Shown here piece after piece: positions 11,766-23,741 of a DNA stretch of 50,000 nt (the stretch's first letter is position 1; every line of letters begins with the position of its first letter). The notes beneath the pieces were generated by a model that was not told where the DNA came from, did no database searches, and was given only the letters and a program-made list of their open reading frames with translations. Source of the DNA: Symbiodinium natans (lineage: Eukaryota > Sar > Dinophyceae > Suessiales > Symbiodiniaceae); NCBI GenBank assembly GCA_905221605.1, contig CAJNDS010002251.1, positions 415,001 through 465,000 of the forward strand, written 5' to 3'. The translations under genes were made by a program, and so were the position numbers.

Positions 11766-11871
11766 GTTTCGGGTTCAGGGTTCAGGGTTCAGGGTTCAGG
11801 GTTTAGGGTTTAGGGTTTAGGGTTTAGGGTTTAGGGTTTAGGGTTTAGGGTTTAGGGTTTAGGGTTTAGGG
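11766..11871. repeat. Telomeric array, TTCAGGG then (TTTAGGG)n
   Basis: G-type partner of the C-type tract at 11602-11690. Confidence 0.95.
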
Positions 11872-12549
11872 ACCGACCTTTTGTGTAAACGGCAGGTAAG
11901 CATGCATCTTGGGACCAAACTCTGAACCTTGAACTTTGACCTTAAACTTATACTCCCCTTGAACCTTCATAATCAAACAAAATGGTATGGCTTTTTGTTT
12001 AACATTCCCTTGGGTTATATAGAACTAAACTTAACACCTGAGGCCTTTGTTGTTGAAGGTTCGGTCTCGATGCTTTGGGAGCGGGCAAGTGCGGTCGATC
12101 GCAGGCCCTTCGCCTCGACCGTCGCCTTGAAACTACTTACCTAAACACATACTCCCCTTAGAACCTTAATAATGAAACAATGTTTGTGAATCTTCCTCTT
12201 GGCAATATTCAAATAGCCTGAGTTGTTTGTAGTTCCTAAGGGGCTATAAAAGCCCTAAACCCGAAGTTCTCAACCGTGAGCCCTACGCAACCTGCCACAT
12301 CCAAACACCCCTGAAGCCTCAAAGCCAACCACCTAAGCGAAAGGCCAGCTTCACCCAAGTTCAGGGTTAAAGGTTACACGGGGACAAGGGAGCCCTATCA
12401 ACCTGGCACCATTGAAATCTATGCCTGAAGCGCCAACCCTATGACCCTCAAGCAGAACGCAAAAACCTAAACTCAAAACCCTAAACCCTACACCCTAAAC
12501 CTTGTACCCTAAACCCTAAACCCTGAACCCCAAACCCTAAACCCTAAAC

Positions 12550-12638
12550 CCCCACCCGATGTCTCGAGGGCAGCCTTTAGCGATGCGGCGGCATCCGCGG
12601 CTTCGCCGCCTTCGGCGACGGGAGTTTGGGATAACTCC
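12550..12638 (-). CDS. Candidate exon, Ala/Glu-rich
   Basis: Behind GGGACAG|G the minus strand reads ELSQTPVAEGGEAADAAASL then KAALETSGG. Flanked by C-type 12467-12552 and G-type 12661-12774 arrays. Confidence 0.45.
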
Positions 12639-12660
12639 CTGTCCCAAAAACCAAAGATAT

Positions 12661-12774
12661 GTTTAGGGTTTAGGGTTTAGGGTTTAGGGTTTAGGGTTTA
12701 GGGTTTAGGGTTTAGGGTTTAGGGTTTAGGGTTTAGGGTTTAGGGTTTAGGGTTTAGGGTTTAGGGTTTAGGGT
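12661..12774. repeat. Telomeric array, (TTTAGGG)n
   Basis: Sixteen perfect heptamers, abutting an M1 inverted-repeat element at 12779. Confidence 0.98.
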
Positions 12775-13479
12775 CGACATTGGGATCTTCCCCCTTATAC
12801 TAACAGTCCTTAATGGGGATTACAATAGGGCGGGGGTACTATCCCTATTACGGACTGCTAGTAGAAGGGGCAAATCCCCATCGATACCCCCCATTACAAG
12901 ACAAACCATACCTGCTTCGCAAACGGCACGGCACCTAGTCCCAAAACAGACTGGTATGAACTAACCATGTAACCTCTAAACCCCAAGCCCTATCATACAT
13001 CCAAACACCCGTAAACCCTGAACCCACACAAAGCCCTCAACCCTAGTCGCTAAACCTCCTTGTGAGCCCTAAGAAGGCCCCAGCCCTGGCGGACGAAGGG
13101 TTCCAAGGCCGGTTTAGGGTTTAGGGTTTAGGGCTAGGGTTTAGGGTTCAGGGTTTAGGGTTCAGGGTTCAGGGTTTAGGCCGGGTTGTGCAATTACGCA
13201 ACTGGGAAAAAACGAAGACCAATCTGCCTAAACCCTAAACCCTAAACCCTAAACCCTAGCCCTAAACCCTAAACCCTAAACCCTAAACCCAATCTGACTT
13301 GGCACCCCAAAGAAGGCGCTCCGGGCTCTTTGGAGGGCACGTGGAGCTTCGAGGCTCACGCTTGGGCATGTAGGGACTTATCTTAATCCCTGTTCCCCTA
13401 GGAAGAAAAAAGGATCCTTTTTGTTCATATATAGGAAAGCCCATAACCCAAAAAGTAAAAAGGATCCCTAACACTGATG

Positions 13480-13960
13480 GAGTTATGACTTAGGGATCAG
13501 AGCTCAGGGCCTTCGGCATTTGGGGTGGTAGGGCTTTAGTGGTGGTCTAGCGGAGTAACGTTTTGCGTTGCATAGTTGGAGGAGTCCTCCCGCCGCAAGC
13601 ACAAGGACCCTAAACCACGAGACCCTTCAAGTGTAAAAGCAAATGTTGCCACTGCCGGTTGAAAATTTAGAAGAACAAAAGAGATCGACTGCAAGCCTGT
13701 ATCTAATCTAGCCTAACATCATGCGACACCAGAGACATCACAAGCCCTAACCCTCCTGAACCTCCAACTAGGCCCCTCAACTCTCGCAGGCCCTCTACAC
13801 CCTAACCCTAAGGGTCCATGTACCTTATTATTACATACTTAGACCCAAAAGTCCTTATATAGGAAGTAGTTTAAGGCCCAAGTATTCCATATTCTGGTAC
13901 ATGGACCCTTAGGGTAAGTACAAAACTTCAAGATCTTGGAGCTCAGCCGAAGTCAGACCT
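13480..13960. other. Stretch without recognised gene
   Basis: Holds an imperfect inverted repeat around 13807-13915 (AAGGGTCCATGTACC ... GGTACATGGACCCTT), probably another short MITE; otherwise unique DNA. Confidence 0.55.
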
Positions 13961-14177
13961 CCCTAAACCCTCAACCCCAAACCCTACACCCTGAACTCCA
14001 AAATCCCAAACCCCAAACCCCAAACCCTAAACCCTAAACCCTGAACCCTCAAAAACCCAGCGGCCTTCCGCCTCCGCTTTTGGGGGCAGCCACCTGAGGA
14101 TTTCGGGTTTAGAGCTCTTGGAGCGTGGTTTTGTAGGAAGCCCGAAGTCTGTCATAGCCAAGGTCGAAGGAATCGGG

Positions 14178-14283
14178 TGTAGGGTTTAGGGTTTAGGGTT
14201 TAGGGTTTAGGGTTTAGGGTTTAGGGTTTAGGGTTTAGGGTTTAGGGTTTAGGGTTTAGGGTTTAGGGTTTAGGGTTTAGGGT
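14178..14283. repeat. Telomeric array, (TTTAGGG)n
   Basis: G-type; further G-type array at 14616-14718 and C-type at 14973-15063. Confidence 0.98.
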
Positions 14284-14527
14284 TGCCCTGAGCCACAAAG
14301 TCTAGTTCAGACAGGGCAGCCTTCAGACCATAACCCCTATAAGCCCTTTGCTACTACGGCGATGCCTTGTGGCTCTTGCACTTAGTTTGAGTTTTCGGTG
14401 TTGTCGCAAGGATAGATAAAGGGGGCTTGAAATTTCAAATTTGAATCTGAGACCCCAGATCCTGGATCCTCAGCCCTAAACCCGTAAGCCCGACACCCTC
14501 ACGTCTTCAACCCCCTCCCCCCCCAAC

Positions 14528-14585
14528 CCCACGAGGCTGATGCAAGGACGCCGGAGCCTGAATGAGATCCTGAGAGAGTTCCGGG
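14528..14585 (-). CDS. Candidate exon, unidentified protein
   Basis: The minus strand reads PELSQDLIQAPASLHQPRG, with AG|G acceptors possible before DLIQ or APAS. Right flank is a TTTAGGG array (14616-14718). Confidence 0.4.
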
Positions 14586-15144
14586 CTTGGCGTAGAGGCT
14601 TAGTTTGTCGAAAGGGTTTAGGGTTTAGGGTTTAGGGTTTAGGGTTTAGGGTTTAGGGTTGAGGGTTTAGGGTTTAGGGTTTAGGGTTTAGGGTTTAGGG
14701 TTTAGGGCCTAGGGTTTAGAAGATCGGGCGGAAGGGTTAACGAACTGATGAGTCGGGCTTAAAGGGGGAACCTCAGGGAAGCTTCCGGAGCCTTAGGGAG
14801 CAGTGGGGCGAATTAGGGAACCTTAGGTTACGTACCCCCTTTGATCCCCTCTCCCTTAAGAACCCTGTAAAGTAAGGCGATCTTCAGGAAGGGAGTTAGC
14901 TGGAAGGGTTGTCATCGAAGGCATCTATCATTCAGGTATGCTCTGCTGAGGGTACTTTTTTAGGCCTATGCAGCCCTAAACCCTAAACCCTAAACCCTAA
15001 ACCCTAAACCCTAAACCCTAAACCCTAAACCCTAAACCCTAAACCCTAAACCCTAAACCCCATAAAACCTGAAACTCCCTTCAAGGGCCCGCGTCCTCAA
15101 CCCCTAAGCAGAAACTTAGGTAAACCCAACCCCTGAGTTGCAAG

Positions 15145-15218
15145 TTGGGATGTTCCCCCTTATACTAGCAGTCCTAACCCCTATTGAAGAACTGCTAGTA
15201 TAAGGGGGAACATCCCAA
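15145..15218. mobile_element. M1 element, short (74 bp) copy
   Basis: Nearly perfect hairpin: GGGATGTTCCCCCTTATACT paired with its complement around a CTAACCCCTATTG loop. Confidence 0.85.
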
Positions 15219-15379
15219 ATCACAAGCCTAAAGCCAGAAACATAGGAGTTCCGTTCCCACCAACTTTGCACAAATTGACTGGGGGTTAGGCTGAATAGGG
15301 GTTAGCGTGTTTAAGGCTCTAAGCTTACTTCGTGCGAAAACCCCTAAACCCTAAACCCTAAGCCCTTGAAGGCCCTTAC

Positions 15380-15436
15380 GGTTTTCGGGTCTGCCCTGAA
15401 ATCAAGAGGCTGAATGCGGAACTGGTGGTCGCAGAC
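15380..15436 (-). CDS. Candidate exon, unidentified protein
   Basis: Behind GTAACTAG|GTC the minus strand reads VCDHQFRIQPLDFRADPKT; another frame (SATTSSAFSLLISGQTRK) would continue from a possible start exon at 15716-15750 reading MDEDSRGAVGN. Frame unresolved. Confidence 0.4.
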
Positions 15437-15929
15437 CTAGTTACTTGGCCGGCTGGTGAACTGAACCATCCCCTCACAAAGCCCTTCGTTTGTCAAATCC
15501 CTAAACCCTCCAATCTATCAGATTCTTGCTCAACCCTAAAAAACCCTGAGACAAACCCAAACCCAAAACTTAAAAAACACAAACCAACACCTAACCCCCC
15601 CCCCCCCAAAAAAAAAATGAAAATAAACAAAAAAACGCCTGGAACCCCCTAAAACAAAAAACGTCCACAGGATTCTCACGACCGAGTTCCCCACTGCCAC
15701 GGGAACTGTCCTCACCAATTCCCGACAGCGCCTCGCGAGTCTTCATCCATGGGTGATAAGTGGCCCTAAACCCTAAACCTTAAACCCTAAACTCTAAACC
15801 TTAAAGGGTTTTTAGGGTTTAGGGGTTTAAAATTTGGGGTTTAGGGCGTAGGCTTAGGGATGCTTAGGGCTTAGGGATATTTAGGGTTTAGGGTCTAAAT
15901 TTGGGGTTCAGGGTTCAGGGATTTAATGT

Positions 15930-16206
15930 TGGACCTGCTTTATTAGGGGGGGTCGCTTTAAAGTCAATTTGGCCGAATTATTCAGGACCCCCTGACTGTT
16001 TGAGGGGTCCGCTTTAAAGTCAAACCGTCCGGGCGCCGTAAGAAAATTCCACGTGGCGCGCCTTAAAAAAGATAACCGGGCACGCTGCCCCAAATCTAAA
16101 CTCCACCCTATTAAAATCTATATCATATAAACCACCCAATCCACGCCCCAGGACCCAATCAGGGGGGGGGGGGGGCCCCCACATTAAAGCAGGTCCCACA
16201 TTAGGG
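15930..16206. mobile_element. M8 element, single copy (~277 bp)
   Basis: Ends TGGACCTGCTTTATTAGGGG and CCCACATTAAAGCAGGTCCCA are inverted repeats. The internal GGTCGCTTTAAAGTCA is repeated as GGTCCGCTTTAAAGTCA. A G14 run lies near the right end. Confidence 0.75.
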
Positions 16207-17007
16207 TTTAGGGCTGAGGGATGCTTAGGGTTTAGTGTCGAAAATCTGCGACTTAGGGCTTAGGATGTTTGGGGTTTAGGTTCTAAAATTTGGGGTTTAG
16301 GGTTTAGGGATGTTTGGGGGTTTGGGTTGCAAGTTTAGAGTTTGGGGTTTGAGGTTTAGGGTTTGCAAGCTTGGGGGTGGGCCTTGCACTACTTGCAAAG
16401 TCTCCATCATCCAACCACGAGCCCTTAGGAAATCATGGGGTCTGGGCTTACTTAGCTTGGTCGTCCAGTAACCATAGTATAAGGGCTCCCTTTTTGGGGT
16501 TGGTTACTTTGCAAGGAAACCTTGAACCGAAACAAGGGAAAAAGGGTATCAAGCATAGCGTCCCCACTAAGCACCCGGAGATCATCGGCGTCAACAATGG
16601 AGTTAAGGGTTGCTTGGCAGGTGTGGGATGAAACGCCCGACTCCAAACCCCAAACTCCATAAATCCCTAAACCCTGAACCCTACGCAAAAGAGTTCTAAA
16701 CCCTAGCACCCTCGAACCCTTAACTCCCTAAGCCCTGAACCCTACAGACCCAAGAGTATCCAAAACAGAACAGGGATGCCCTTAAACCCTAAGTGAATAA
16801 GGACATACTCTGGGTCCTAGTAGCCCTAAACCCTAAACCCCAAACCCCAAACCCCAAACCCTAAACCCTAAACCCTAAACCCCAGAATAAAACAGAATTG
16901 GGGCCTACTCTGGTAACTGAAGCTTCTGGCCTCAGCGCAACTTCTACTGGCTCATCCGAGCTCGGTGGCGGCGGCGCCTGGCAACTTCAGATCTCCGAGA
17001 TCAAGGC

Positions 17008-17180
17008 TGGGTTTAGGGTTTAGGGTTTAGGGTTTAGGGTTTAGGGTGTAGGGTGTAGGGTGTAGGGTTTAGGGTTTAGGGTTTAGGGTTTAGGGTTTAG
17101 GGTTTAGGGTTTAGGGTTTAGGGTAGGAAGGTTTAGGATTTAGGGTTTAGGGTAGGGTTTAGGGTTGTAGCTGGTAGGGT
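17008..17180. repeat. Telomeric array, (TTTAGGG)n with TGTAGGG block
   Basis: Pure heptamers with a three-copy TGTAGGG variant block. C-type partner at 16824-16884. Confidence 0.97.
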
Positions 17181-17483
17181 TTAGGGTTTCGGGTTTGTAG
17201 GGCTTGTAGGGTTCGAAGGGTGTAGGAATAGTAGGGATTGTAGGGTTTGTGGGATATCGGTGCACCTAGGGTTTGTTTAGATTGGGATTTTCGGCAGCTT
17301 CAGGTACAGTGTATGGGTCCCAGCCGGACTTTGCGGGCTTCAGTGTTAAAATGCATTGGATTAGATCAGTACAGAACTGCCCTCATTCAACTGCACCAAT
17401 CGTAACCCCTACCTAAACTATGTTGAATTTGGAACCCTAGCAAAAACTTATAGTACCAAAAAATAAAGAGTATTTCCAAGTAC

Positions 17484-17552
17484 CCCTAAGCCCTAAGCCC
17501 TAAGCCCTAAGCCCTAAGCCCTAAGCCCTAAGCCCTAAACCCTAAACCCTAT
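17484..17552. repeat. Variant array (CCCTAAG)n
   Basis: About eight copies of the single-base variant, then two CCCTAAA. Confidence 0.95.
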
Positions 17553-17572
17553 GCACCCTCAGCCCTATACAC

Positions 17573-17646
17573 CAGCACAAGCTGCCTTCTGCTTCTTCGT
17601 GGCATCCAAGCCCGTGGCTTCTGCCGCTTGGAAGTTCTCCTGGAGC
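17573..17646 (-). CDS. Candidate exon, Ala/Lys-rich
   Basis: Behind TACCCAG|G the minus strand reads LQENFQAAEATGLDATKKQK, with a possible GC donor after AAG. Flanked by a CCCTAAG variant array (17484-17552) and a G-type array (17657-17770). Confidence 0.45.
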
Positions 17647-17980
17647 CTGGGTAACGGTTTAGAGTTTGGGGTTTAGGATTTAGGGTTTAGGGTTTGGGGT
17701 TTAGGATTTAGAGTTTAGGGTTTAGGGCTTGGAGTTTCGGGTTTAATGCTCGGGGTTTAGGGTTTCGGGGCTTTGGAAGGGGGGCTCAGTGTGCTCGGAG
17801 CTTCTCAAGGATCTTTCAAACAATCTTCATGAATATCTCACCCTTCCTTTCAAGCCAAACGACATTATCTAGGAAGGCACTTCACGCCATCTGAAAAATA
17901 TTCCTACTTTATAGCCGCCTCTTCAACCCAATCAGGGAAAACATGCAAACAAATCTCCCAACAAAGGCCTACCGAGTTAC

Positions 17981-18039
17981 GAAGCACAAAAGGATCCCGG
18001 CGTCGTCGAGGCGTCCAACTTCAGCGTCGAGCTGGCTAC
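17981..18039 (-). CDS. Candidate exon, unidentified protein
   Basis: Behind TTGACCAG|GTA two frames read as protein: VASSTLKLDASTTPGSF or SQLDAEVGRLDDAGILLCF. No telomeric array directly beside it. Confidence 0.35.
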
Positions 18040-18651
18040 CTGGTCAAGAGCCTAGGGTTTATGTGGTCAGCTCTCAAATTGGGGGTCCATTTTTCGGGTC
18101 CCCTAAAAACTAAAGGCCGCCTTATAATAGTAAACCCACAGGGGCCCTGCTTTGGAGAATCCCCCATGTGTGTTTTGTTCTATTAATGTAGTGGTGCCGA
18201 ACTCTCAAGGGATTCAAAACGGGGCTAGAACTTAGAGAACTGCTGGCTTCATAGGTGTTGAGCCTAAGGATTAGGGTTTGTGTTCATTTTTTGTTTGCAG
18301 GGCCTACACCCGAAACCCTAAACCAGGCTTGCTTTCCCAAAGCGACCCAAAAGAGTACCTCGGACGGATGAGTCGAGCCGCCCACGCACCACAACAAAAA
18401 AATGGCGCCCCGGCGGGGCCAAAACCCCAAAAGCCCCAAAAGTCTCAACGCAAACGCTCCCTGAAGAGCACCATATGAAACCGCTGGAACCCCAAACGCC
18501 TAAAACCAGGCTGCCCCTTAAAAACCCCTAAACCCTGAACCCTCAACCCTAATTAAACTCTAGACCCGAAACCCTAAACCCTAATGAAACCCGAATTACG
18601 CCCGAAACCCTAGTTAACCTCCAAACTCTAAACCCTAAACCCTAAAGCGAC

Positions 18652-18738
18652 CCTACCAGATGCCCTAAGAGCCCTCAATCGGTCTAGCTCCATGGCGCTC
18701 CCCCAGGCCTGCGTCTGCGTCAGGGTCGCCATGGATAC
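18652..18738 (-). CDS. Candidate exon, possibly with start codon
   Basis: Behind CACCTCCAG|GTA the minus strand reads VSMATLTQTQAWGSAMELDR and LRALRASGR. The Met at codon 3 could be an initiator. A second frame (IHGDPDADAGLGERHGARPI) is open until TAG. Confidence 0.4.
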
Positions 18739-20149
18739 CTGGAGGTGCGTGTTAGGGGTTAGGGTTTAGGGTTTAGGTTTTAGGGTTGAGCTCTTGAGCA
18801 TGTTGGGCTGGAACTGATCTTGAGTGAGCTACCCCAGATAGGGCCGCCTTACCCTCAAGCTCTAAACCCTATGTAGACAAGCCACAAATGGCTCCAATAT
18901 ACAACTGCGCATGCAAAGACCTCAAAGCAAAGGTTTGGGGTTTAGGATTTAGGGTTTAGAGCTTACCTATGCCTTTTGCGACGGCTTGCAGATGCTTGTG
19001 CGGCCACATCTCTATAATGAATCCCACACCCGAAGCCGAAGACTCATCTGGATCTTGAGATTTCCGGTGCACCATGTCGCTACTGTTGGGCAAACCTTGT
19101 TGTTTGCTTGCTTCTGCGCATGCCGCAGACCCGAAGCCCATAAAATAGACTGCCTACCGAGAAGCGGAAGAGAATCGTTAGTTCCTTTTTTCAGGGGAAT
19201 ACATACAACCACCCCAAAAAAAGCAAGGAACGAGAATTGGGGGGGGACTATAGGTCATGTGGGGATGCACGGCCGTTCTGCAATGGCTTTAGTTAGGATT
19301 CCTGATGTGCCGGGACAGAAGCCGCCCCAAACCCAACTGAGGTCCGCTGGAGGTGACTTGGGTTTAGGGTTTCGGGTTTGGGGTTTAGGGGCACTCTCAC
19401 GCGTAAACCCTGAACCCTAAACCCTAAACCCTAAACCCTAAACCCTAAACCCTAAACCCTAAACCCTCAACCCTAAACCCGAAGAGCAGAAAGCTCAACC
19501 CATGGGCCTCTCCAGGACGAAATGGCGCGGCAGGGACGGGAGAGGTGTGGGCACGCCACTTCGGAGCCGGAGTTCAGGCGGGAGGATTGGCAGGGCTTGG
19601 GGAATTTCAGGGTTTTCTTTGTTCTTGTAAGGGTTCTGGGTTGAGGGAGGGGTTTAGGGTTTAGGGTTTAGGGTTTAGGGTTTAGGGTTTAGGGTTTAGG
19701 GTTTTGGGGGTTTAAAGTTTAGCGTTTGGGGAGGGTCTTCGGATTGCTCGAGAGTTCAGGGTGTGGATTTCAGTGTTGAGGAGGTCTTTGGGAGTTTGGC
19801 ACGTCGGATCTCGGCATGTACATTGCGCATCCCCAAAGCCCTGTGAACAAATAACCCCGTGTGCAACCCTATGTGTCCCTAACGAAACAAGTCCGAAGTC
19901 ATAGTAAACCTGCAATGACAGAGACCTGCAGGCAAAGGCCCTCTGCTCTAAGCCTCAAACACTTAGTTTGGAAGAAGAATCGAGGAGGGGTTTATCGTGC
20001 CTTGGGCTTGCAAAGTGAAAGGCCGCAGTTTTACGCTGTAGGGAATCTCAGGGTTTAGGGTCGAAAGCTCGGCCCCCCCAAACTCCATTCTTTTTTGCCT
20101 GGCTCGAAGCAGCCTGGGCGATCATCTTCCCGGCTCCCAGTTCTCAGAT

Positions 20150-20500
20150 GCAACCCCGCCGGATGAAGGAAGGTGCTACTGAAGCCCGCGTGGGAGACCT
20201 CCTCTCTTTACGCAAGCCCTCTGATATTGACCCAGACCAGAGGGAATCGGCTTTAAAACTCGGGAACCCTCTGAAACCAAACCCGAAAGTCTGAAACCTT
20301 TGAAGAACAAATCCAGAACTTTAAGGTTTGGGGGTTCCTGTTTAGGGTGTAACTCAGTGGGTGCATCCGAGTGGAGCCCTGACTGGGCCAAGCAGGCGAG
20401 GCCTACAAAACCTCGCCGGCGGCTCTCCAAACAATTGGACAACAAAGCCCCGACCACTGTGCTCAACATCGTCAGGGGGTTAGTTCTTGGCGCCATGGGT
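20150..20500. other. Open minus-strand reading of 106 codons, nature unclear
   Basis: A frame beginning MAPRTNPLTMLSTVVGALLS runs through 20496-20176. Given exon sizes in the proven gene it is unlikely to be translated whole; the part near 20412-20456 has a usable acceptor (GCACAG) but not the AG|G form. Confidence 0.25.
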
Positions 20501-21034
20501 TTCCGGTTGCGCTTACTTACTCACTAAGTCATTAAGGGTTTATGGGGCTTAGGGTTTAGGGGTGTCGGAAAGAACATCACCGAACCCTTCTTTCTCCACT
20601 CCCTCAGTCTGAAGAACTTCCGACTCCATGAAACCCATAATATGACCTTCATGTCTAAGCATGCGTCTGGCCCTAGAATTCTACCCCAAGCTCCCAGTGG
20701 ACCGCAGACCTCAAAACCCTGAACCTGATTGGCTGAAACCCTACTCCTCTTGAAACGGATTTGTGGTCAACTTCTCACGGGTCGATGGAGGCCTCGCAAG
20801 CACCAACACCAACGTTTTGCAGGGCGTGTCCTTCTTCTTTGTCTGTGAGCTGTGGAGGACAGGAGGCAGGAAAGCACGGGGAAAGTTGCCCTAAACCCTA
20901 AGCCCTAAACCGTCCACCCTAGACCCTAATCCCTAACCCTAAACCCTAAGCTTCAAAGTGAGGGCTATCATTCTTCCAAGGCCCAAACCCTAAACCTTAA
21001 ACCCAGAACCCACAACCCAAGGCAAAAATCTAAC

Positions 21035-21096
21035 CCCGCCACCCCCCGCCCAAAACTCGCGTCAACTCTCCGCGCCTCTTCCTGGGTGCCGTGAAC
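21035..21096 (-). CDS. Candidate exon, unidentified protein
   Basis: Behind CATTCAG|GTT the minus strand reads VHGTQEEARRVDASFGRGVA. Right flank is a TTTAGGG array (21101-21195). Confidence 0.35.
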
Positions 21097-21298
21097 CTGA
21101 ATGGGTTTAGGGTTTAGGGTTTTGGGTTTAGGATTTAGGGCTTAGGGTTTAGGGCTTAGGGTTTAGGGCTTGGGGTTTAGGGTTTAGGGTTTGAGTTTTG
21201 CCCGAATCCCTGACATGTCGGAGGGCTGAGGGCGCACTTGGCTTTAACGACCCAACTCGACTCTCCAAGCCCTCAAAGCCCTAAGCTTCCCCTGTGGC

Positions 21299-21400
21299 TT
21301 GGGATGTTCCCCCTTATACTAACAGTCCTTAATAGGGTTTTTTATAGGGAGTACTGTAATCCCTATTAAGGACTGCTAGGTAGAGGAGGGAACATCTCAA
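21299..21400. mobile_element. M1 element
   Basis: Arms TTGGGATGTTCCCCCTTATA and a slightly diverged TAGAGGAGGGAACATCTCAA. Confidence 0.8.
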
Positions 21401-21651
21401 CCTGTGCCCTTCAATGCACCCGAACCCTCCACCCTCACTCAAACCCTTCTCCAGGCTACGCCCCAAAACCCTAAACCCCTGACCCTAAAACCGCAAACCC
21501 GTAAACCCCTAAAGACGTGGGCTTTACGAAACTAAGGGACCCCCAAAATAGTCCCCAAATAATTGGATTCCCTTACAATACGGACCCCAACAAGGTACCC
21601 CCATGAACTGTCGATTGCAGCTGCGAGGAAGAGAACCGAACAAACAAATCA

Positions 21652-21770
21652 CTGGGTTGGCCTTTAAACCCTCTGGAAAATATCTACACAAAGGGTCCCT
21701 TATAAACTATATTATAAACCCAAATAAGGAAAAACAAATATCCCAAGCAAACCTAGATAGCACAAGACCC
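21652..21770. mobile_element. M7 repeat
   Basis: ACTGGGTTGGCCT..AAACCCTCT..AAATATCTA shared with 29168-29345, which holds one and a half copies. Ends pair weakly, so the class is uncertain. Confidence 0.65.
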
Positions 21771-22069
21771 TAGACTCGGACCCAAGGAACCCAGGGTTCG
21801 AGGTTTAGATAGGGGCTTGTAGGGCTTAAACTCTACCATGATAAAACTACCATGAGCCCCGAAGACCCTGCCAAGTAGAACCTACCTACTAGCGCCAAAA
21901 CCTACAACCTTAACCCCTGGAACCCCAGGAACCCTGAAACCCTCACCCCCTAAACCCTCACCCCCTAAACCCTAAACCCTAAACCCTAAACCCTAAACCC
22001 TAAGCCCTAAACCCTAAACCCCTGACCCTGAAGCCCTAAACCCTAAACCCTAAACCCTAAACCCTAAAC

Positions 22070-22149
22070 CCCTCGGAACCCTTTTCGGCCCAAGCGGCTG
22101 CAGCGATGGCTCGTACACCTCAAGGCGGACTCGACAGCTGTGGCCACTC
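22070..22149 (-). CDS. Candidate exon, unidentified protein
   Basis: The minus strand reads SGHSCRVRLEVYEPSLQPLG then PKRVPR behind AGCCTAG|G. Flanked by large C-type (21949-22072) and G-type (22171-22300) arrays. Confidence 0.4.
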
Positions 22150-22170
22150 CTAGGCTTGGAGTTCTCTGTA

Positions 22171-22300
22171 TGTTTAGGGTTTAGGGTTTAGGGTTTAGGG
22201 TTTAGGGTTTAGGGTTTAGGGTTTAGGGTTTAGGGTTTAGGGTTTAGGGTTTAGGGTTTAGGGTTTAGGGTATCGGGTTTAGGGTTGAGGGTTCAGGGGA
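22171..22300. repeat. Telomeric array, (TTTAGGG)n
   Basis: G-type partner of C-type 21949-22072; another G-type tract at 22422-22490. Confidence 0.98.
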
Positions 22301-22776
22301 TTTAGGGTTTGGTTTCAGGGTTTTGGGGTGTAGCGTTGGGGAGTTTAGGGTTTTGGGGATGTAGGGGTTTTAGGGTTTTATGTAGGGGGCTCAGGCTGTC
22401 GGGAGTCTAGGGTCTTGTGGGTTTAGGGGTAGGGTTTAGGGTTTAGGGTTTAGGGTTTCGGGTTTAGGGTTTAGGGTTTAGGGTTAGGTACTGGATTCCC
22501 AACAGAAAAGGCTGTTTCGCCGCCCCTCAAAATAGAGATAATCCTCTTGAAGACCTCAGTTTTACACGGCACCCACTACTTAACCTGAAGCGACCCACTG
22601 CACATGGCAACATCCAAAAGCTAACCTATGCTCCGACCACCCGACATCCTAAACCCTAAACCCAACCACCCTAAACCCTAAACAATGAACCCTGAACCCT
22701 AAACCCTGAACCCCAAACCCTAAACCTAAACCCTGAACCCCGAACCCCAACGAATTTACAAGCTCCACCCCCCCAC

Positions 22777-22839
22777 CCCAAAGCAGGCAAAGTGCTTGCT
22801 GAGGAGGTCCGCCGTTTGCTGACAGCAGTCTTGGAGCAC
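22777..22839 (-). CDS. Candidate exon, unidentified protein
   Basis: Behind TTGGGTAG|GTG the minus strand reads VLQDCCQQTADLLSKHFACF. Between C-type 22648-22748 and G-type 22855-22898 tracts. Confidence 0.4.
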
Positions 22840-23007
22840 CTACCCAAAGAGGTGGGTTTAGAGTTTGGGGTTTGGGTTTAGGGTTTAGGGTTTGGGTTTT
22901 CATGCGTTCCGAAACTCTACACCCTACACACCCCTACCAGGCTGGGCCATGATACCCTCTAGCCCCTTTCCCCGTCTGGGTATGCCCTCCGCCATTCAGA
23001 GCACCTA

Positions 23008-23117
23008 GCGACCCTAGACCCTAAACCCTAAACCCTAAACCCTAAACCCTAAACCCTAAACCCTAAACCCTAAACCCTAAACCCTAAACCCTAAACCCTA
23101 AACCCTAAACCCTAAAC
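23008..23117. repeat. Telomeric array, (CCCTAAA)n
   Basis: Perfect heptamers directly abutting the candidate exon at 23118. Confidence 0.98.
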
Positions 23118-23225
23118 TCCAACGGCAGCTTTCCCACCTCCGAGGTGCGCTCCACCTTCTGCTTGGCACGGATGTCCACGAAGACCTCCTCGGATCCGCT
23201 GGCCTGGGGGAGTTTCTGCTCAGAA
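23118..23225 (-). CDS. Candidate exon, unidentified protein, strong frame
   Basis: Behind CCCCCAG|GCC (23203) the minus strand reads ASGSEEVFVDIRAKQKVERT and SEVGKL, a balanced charged peptide. It ends at the CCCTAAA array 23008-23117. Confidence 0.5.
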
Positions 23226-23636
23226 CTCGAATCCTAAACCCCTAAACCCTGAAACCTAAGCCCGAAATTGAGAATCTACCTTATGAAGGTGATGTAGGGC
23301 GTAGGGCTTCAAACCCTTAAGCACAAGCCCGAAATTAAGAGAAAGATGATGTAGGGTGCAGGGCTAGCTCCCAAGTAGGGCCATTACCTTACCATGAGGG
23401 TTTTGTGTGGTTTAGGGTTTAGGGTTTAGGGTTTAGTTCAAATAAGCTAAGCGTCATGACAGTTTAAGCAAGTCTCCTGGGTGATATTGAAAATTCCAGA
23501 ATGGCAATTGGAGGAAGATTCCGGAATTCAAGATCCCTCGATAAGCAGGACTTGGAAAAGTGTGGTCTCTAGGGAGGTGTTCCATCTTACACTGACAGTC
23601 CTTAATAGGGATTATAGTTAGTACAACACCCTAAAC

Positions 23637-23741
23637 ATTGAAGCCTGAAACTGATCCAAGTCAGCTGCTTCGAAGACTGGAAGGCTCAGCACTTTCATCA
23701 CTTCCTTCGTCAGTCGAAGCTTCTTCGTCTTCTTGGAGGAG
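23637..23741 (-). CDS. Candidate exon, unidentified protein
   Basis: The minus strand reads KKLRLTKEVMKVLSLPVFEA and then ADLDQ, with an internal AG|G acceptor before EVMKVL. Flanked by a short G-type tract (23748) and CCCTAAAC (23629-23636). A second, acidic frame (LLQEDEEASTDEGSDESAEP) is also open. Confidence 0.4.

Noticed and set aside
1037-17000. Continuous gene model using GTTTAGGG as donor throughout
   Set aside because: An in-phase chain can be built from 15750 to 1700, but most segments are open in two or three frames and the cyclophilin gene shows that donors are GC/GA a few bases away from the arrays.
18986-19420. 144-codon plus-strand ORF
   Set aside because: Ends in a telomeric array (GLGFRVWGLG), overlaps opposing ORFs, and the reading has no recognisable domain.
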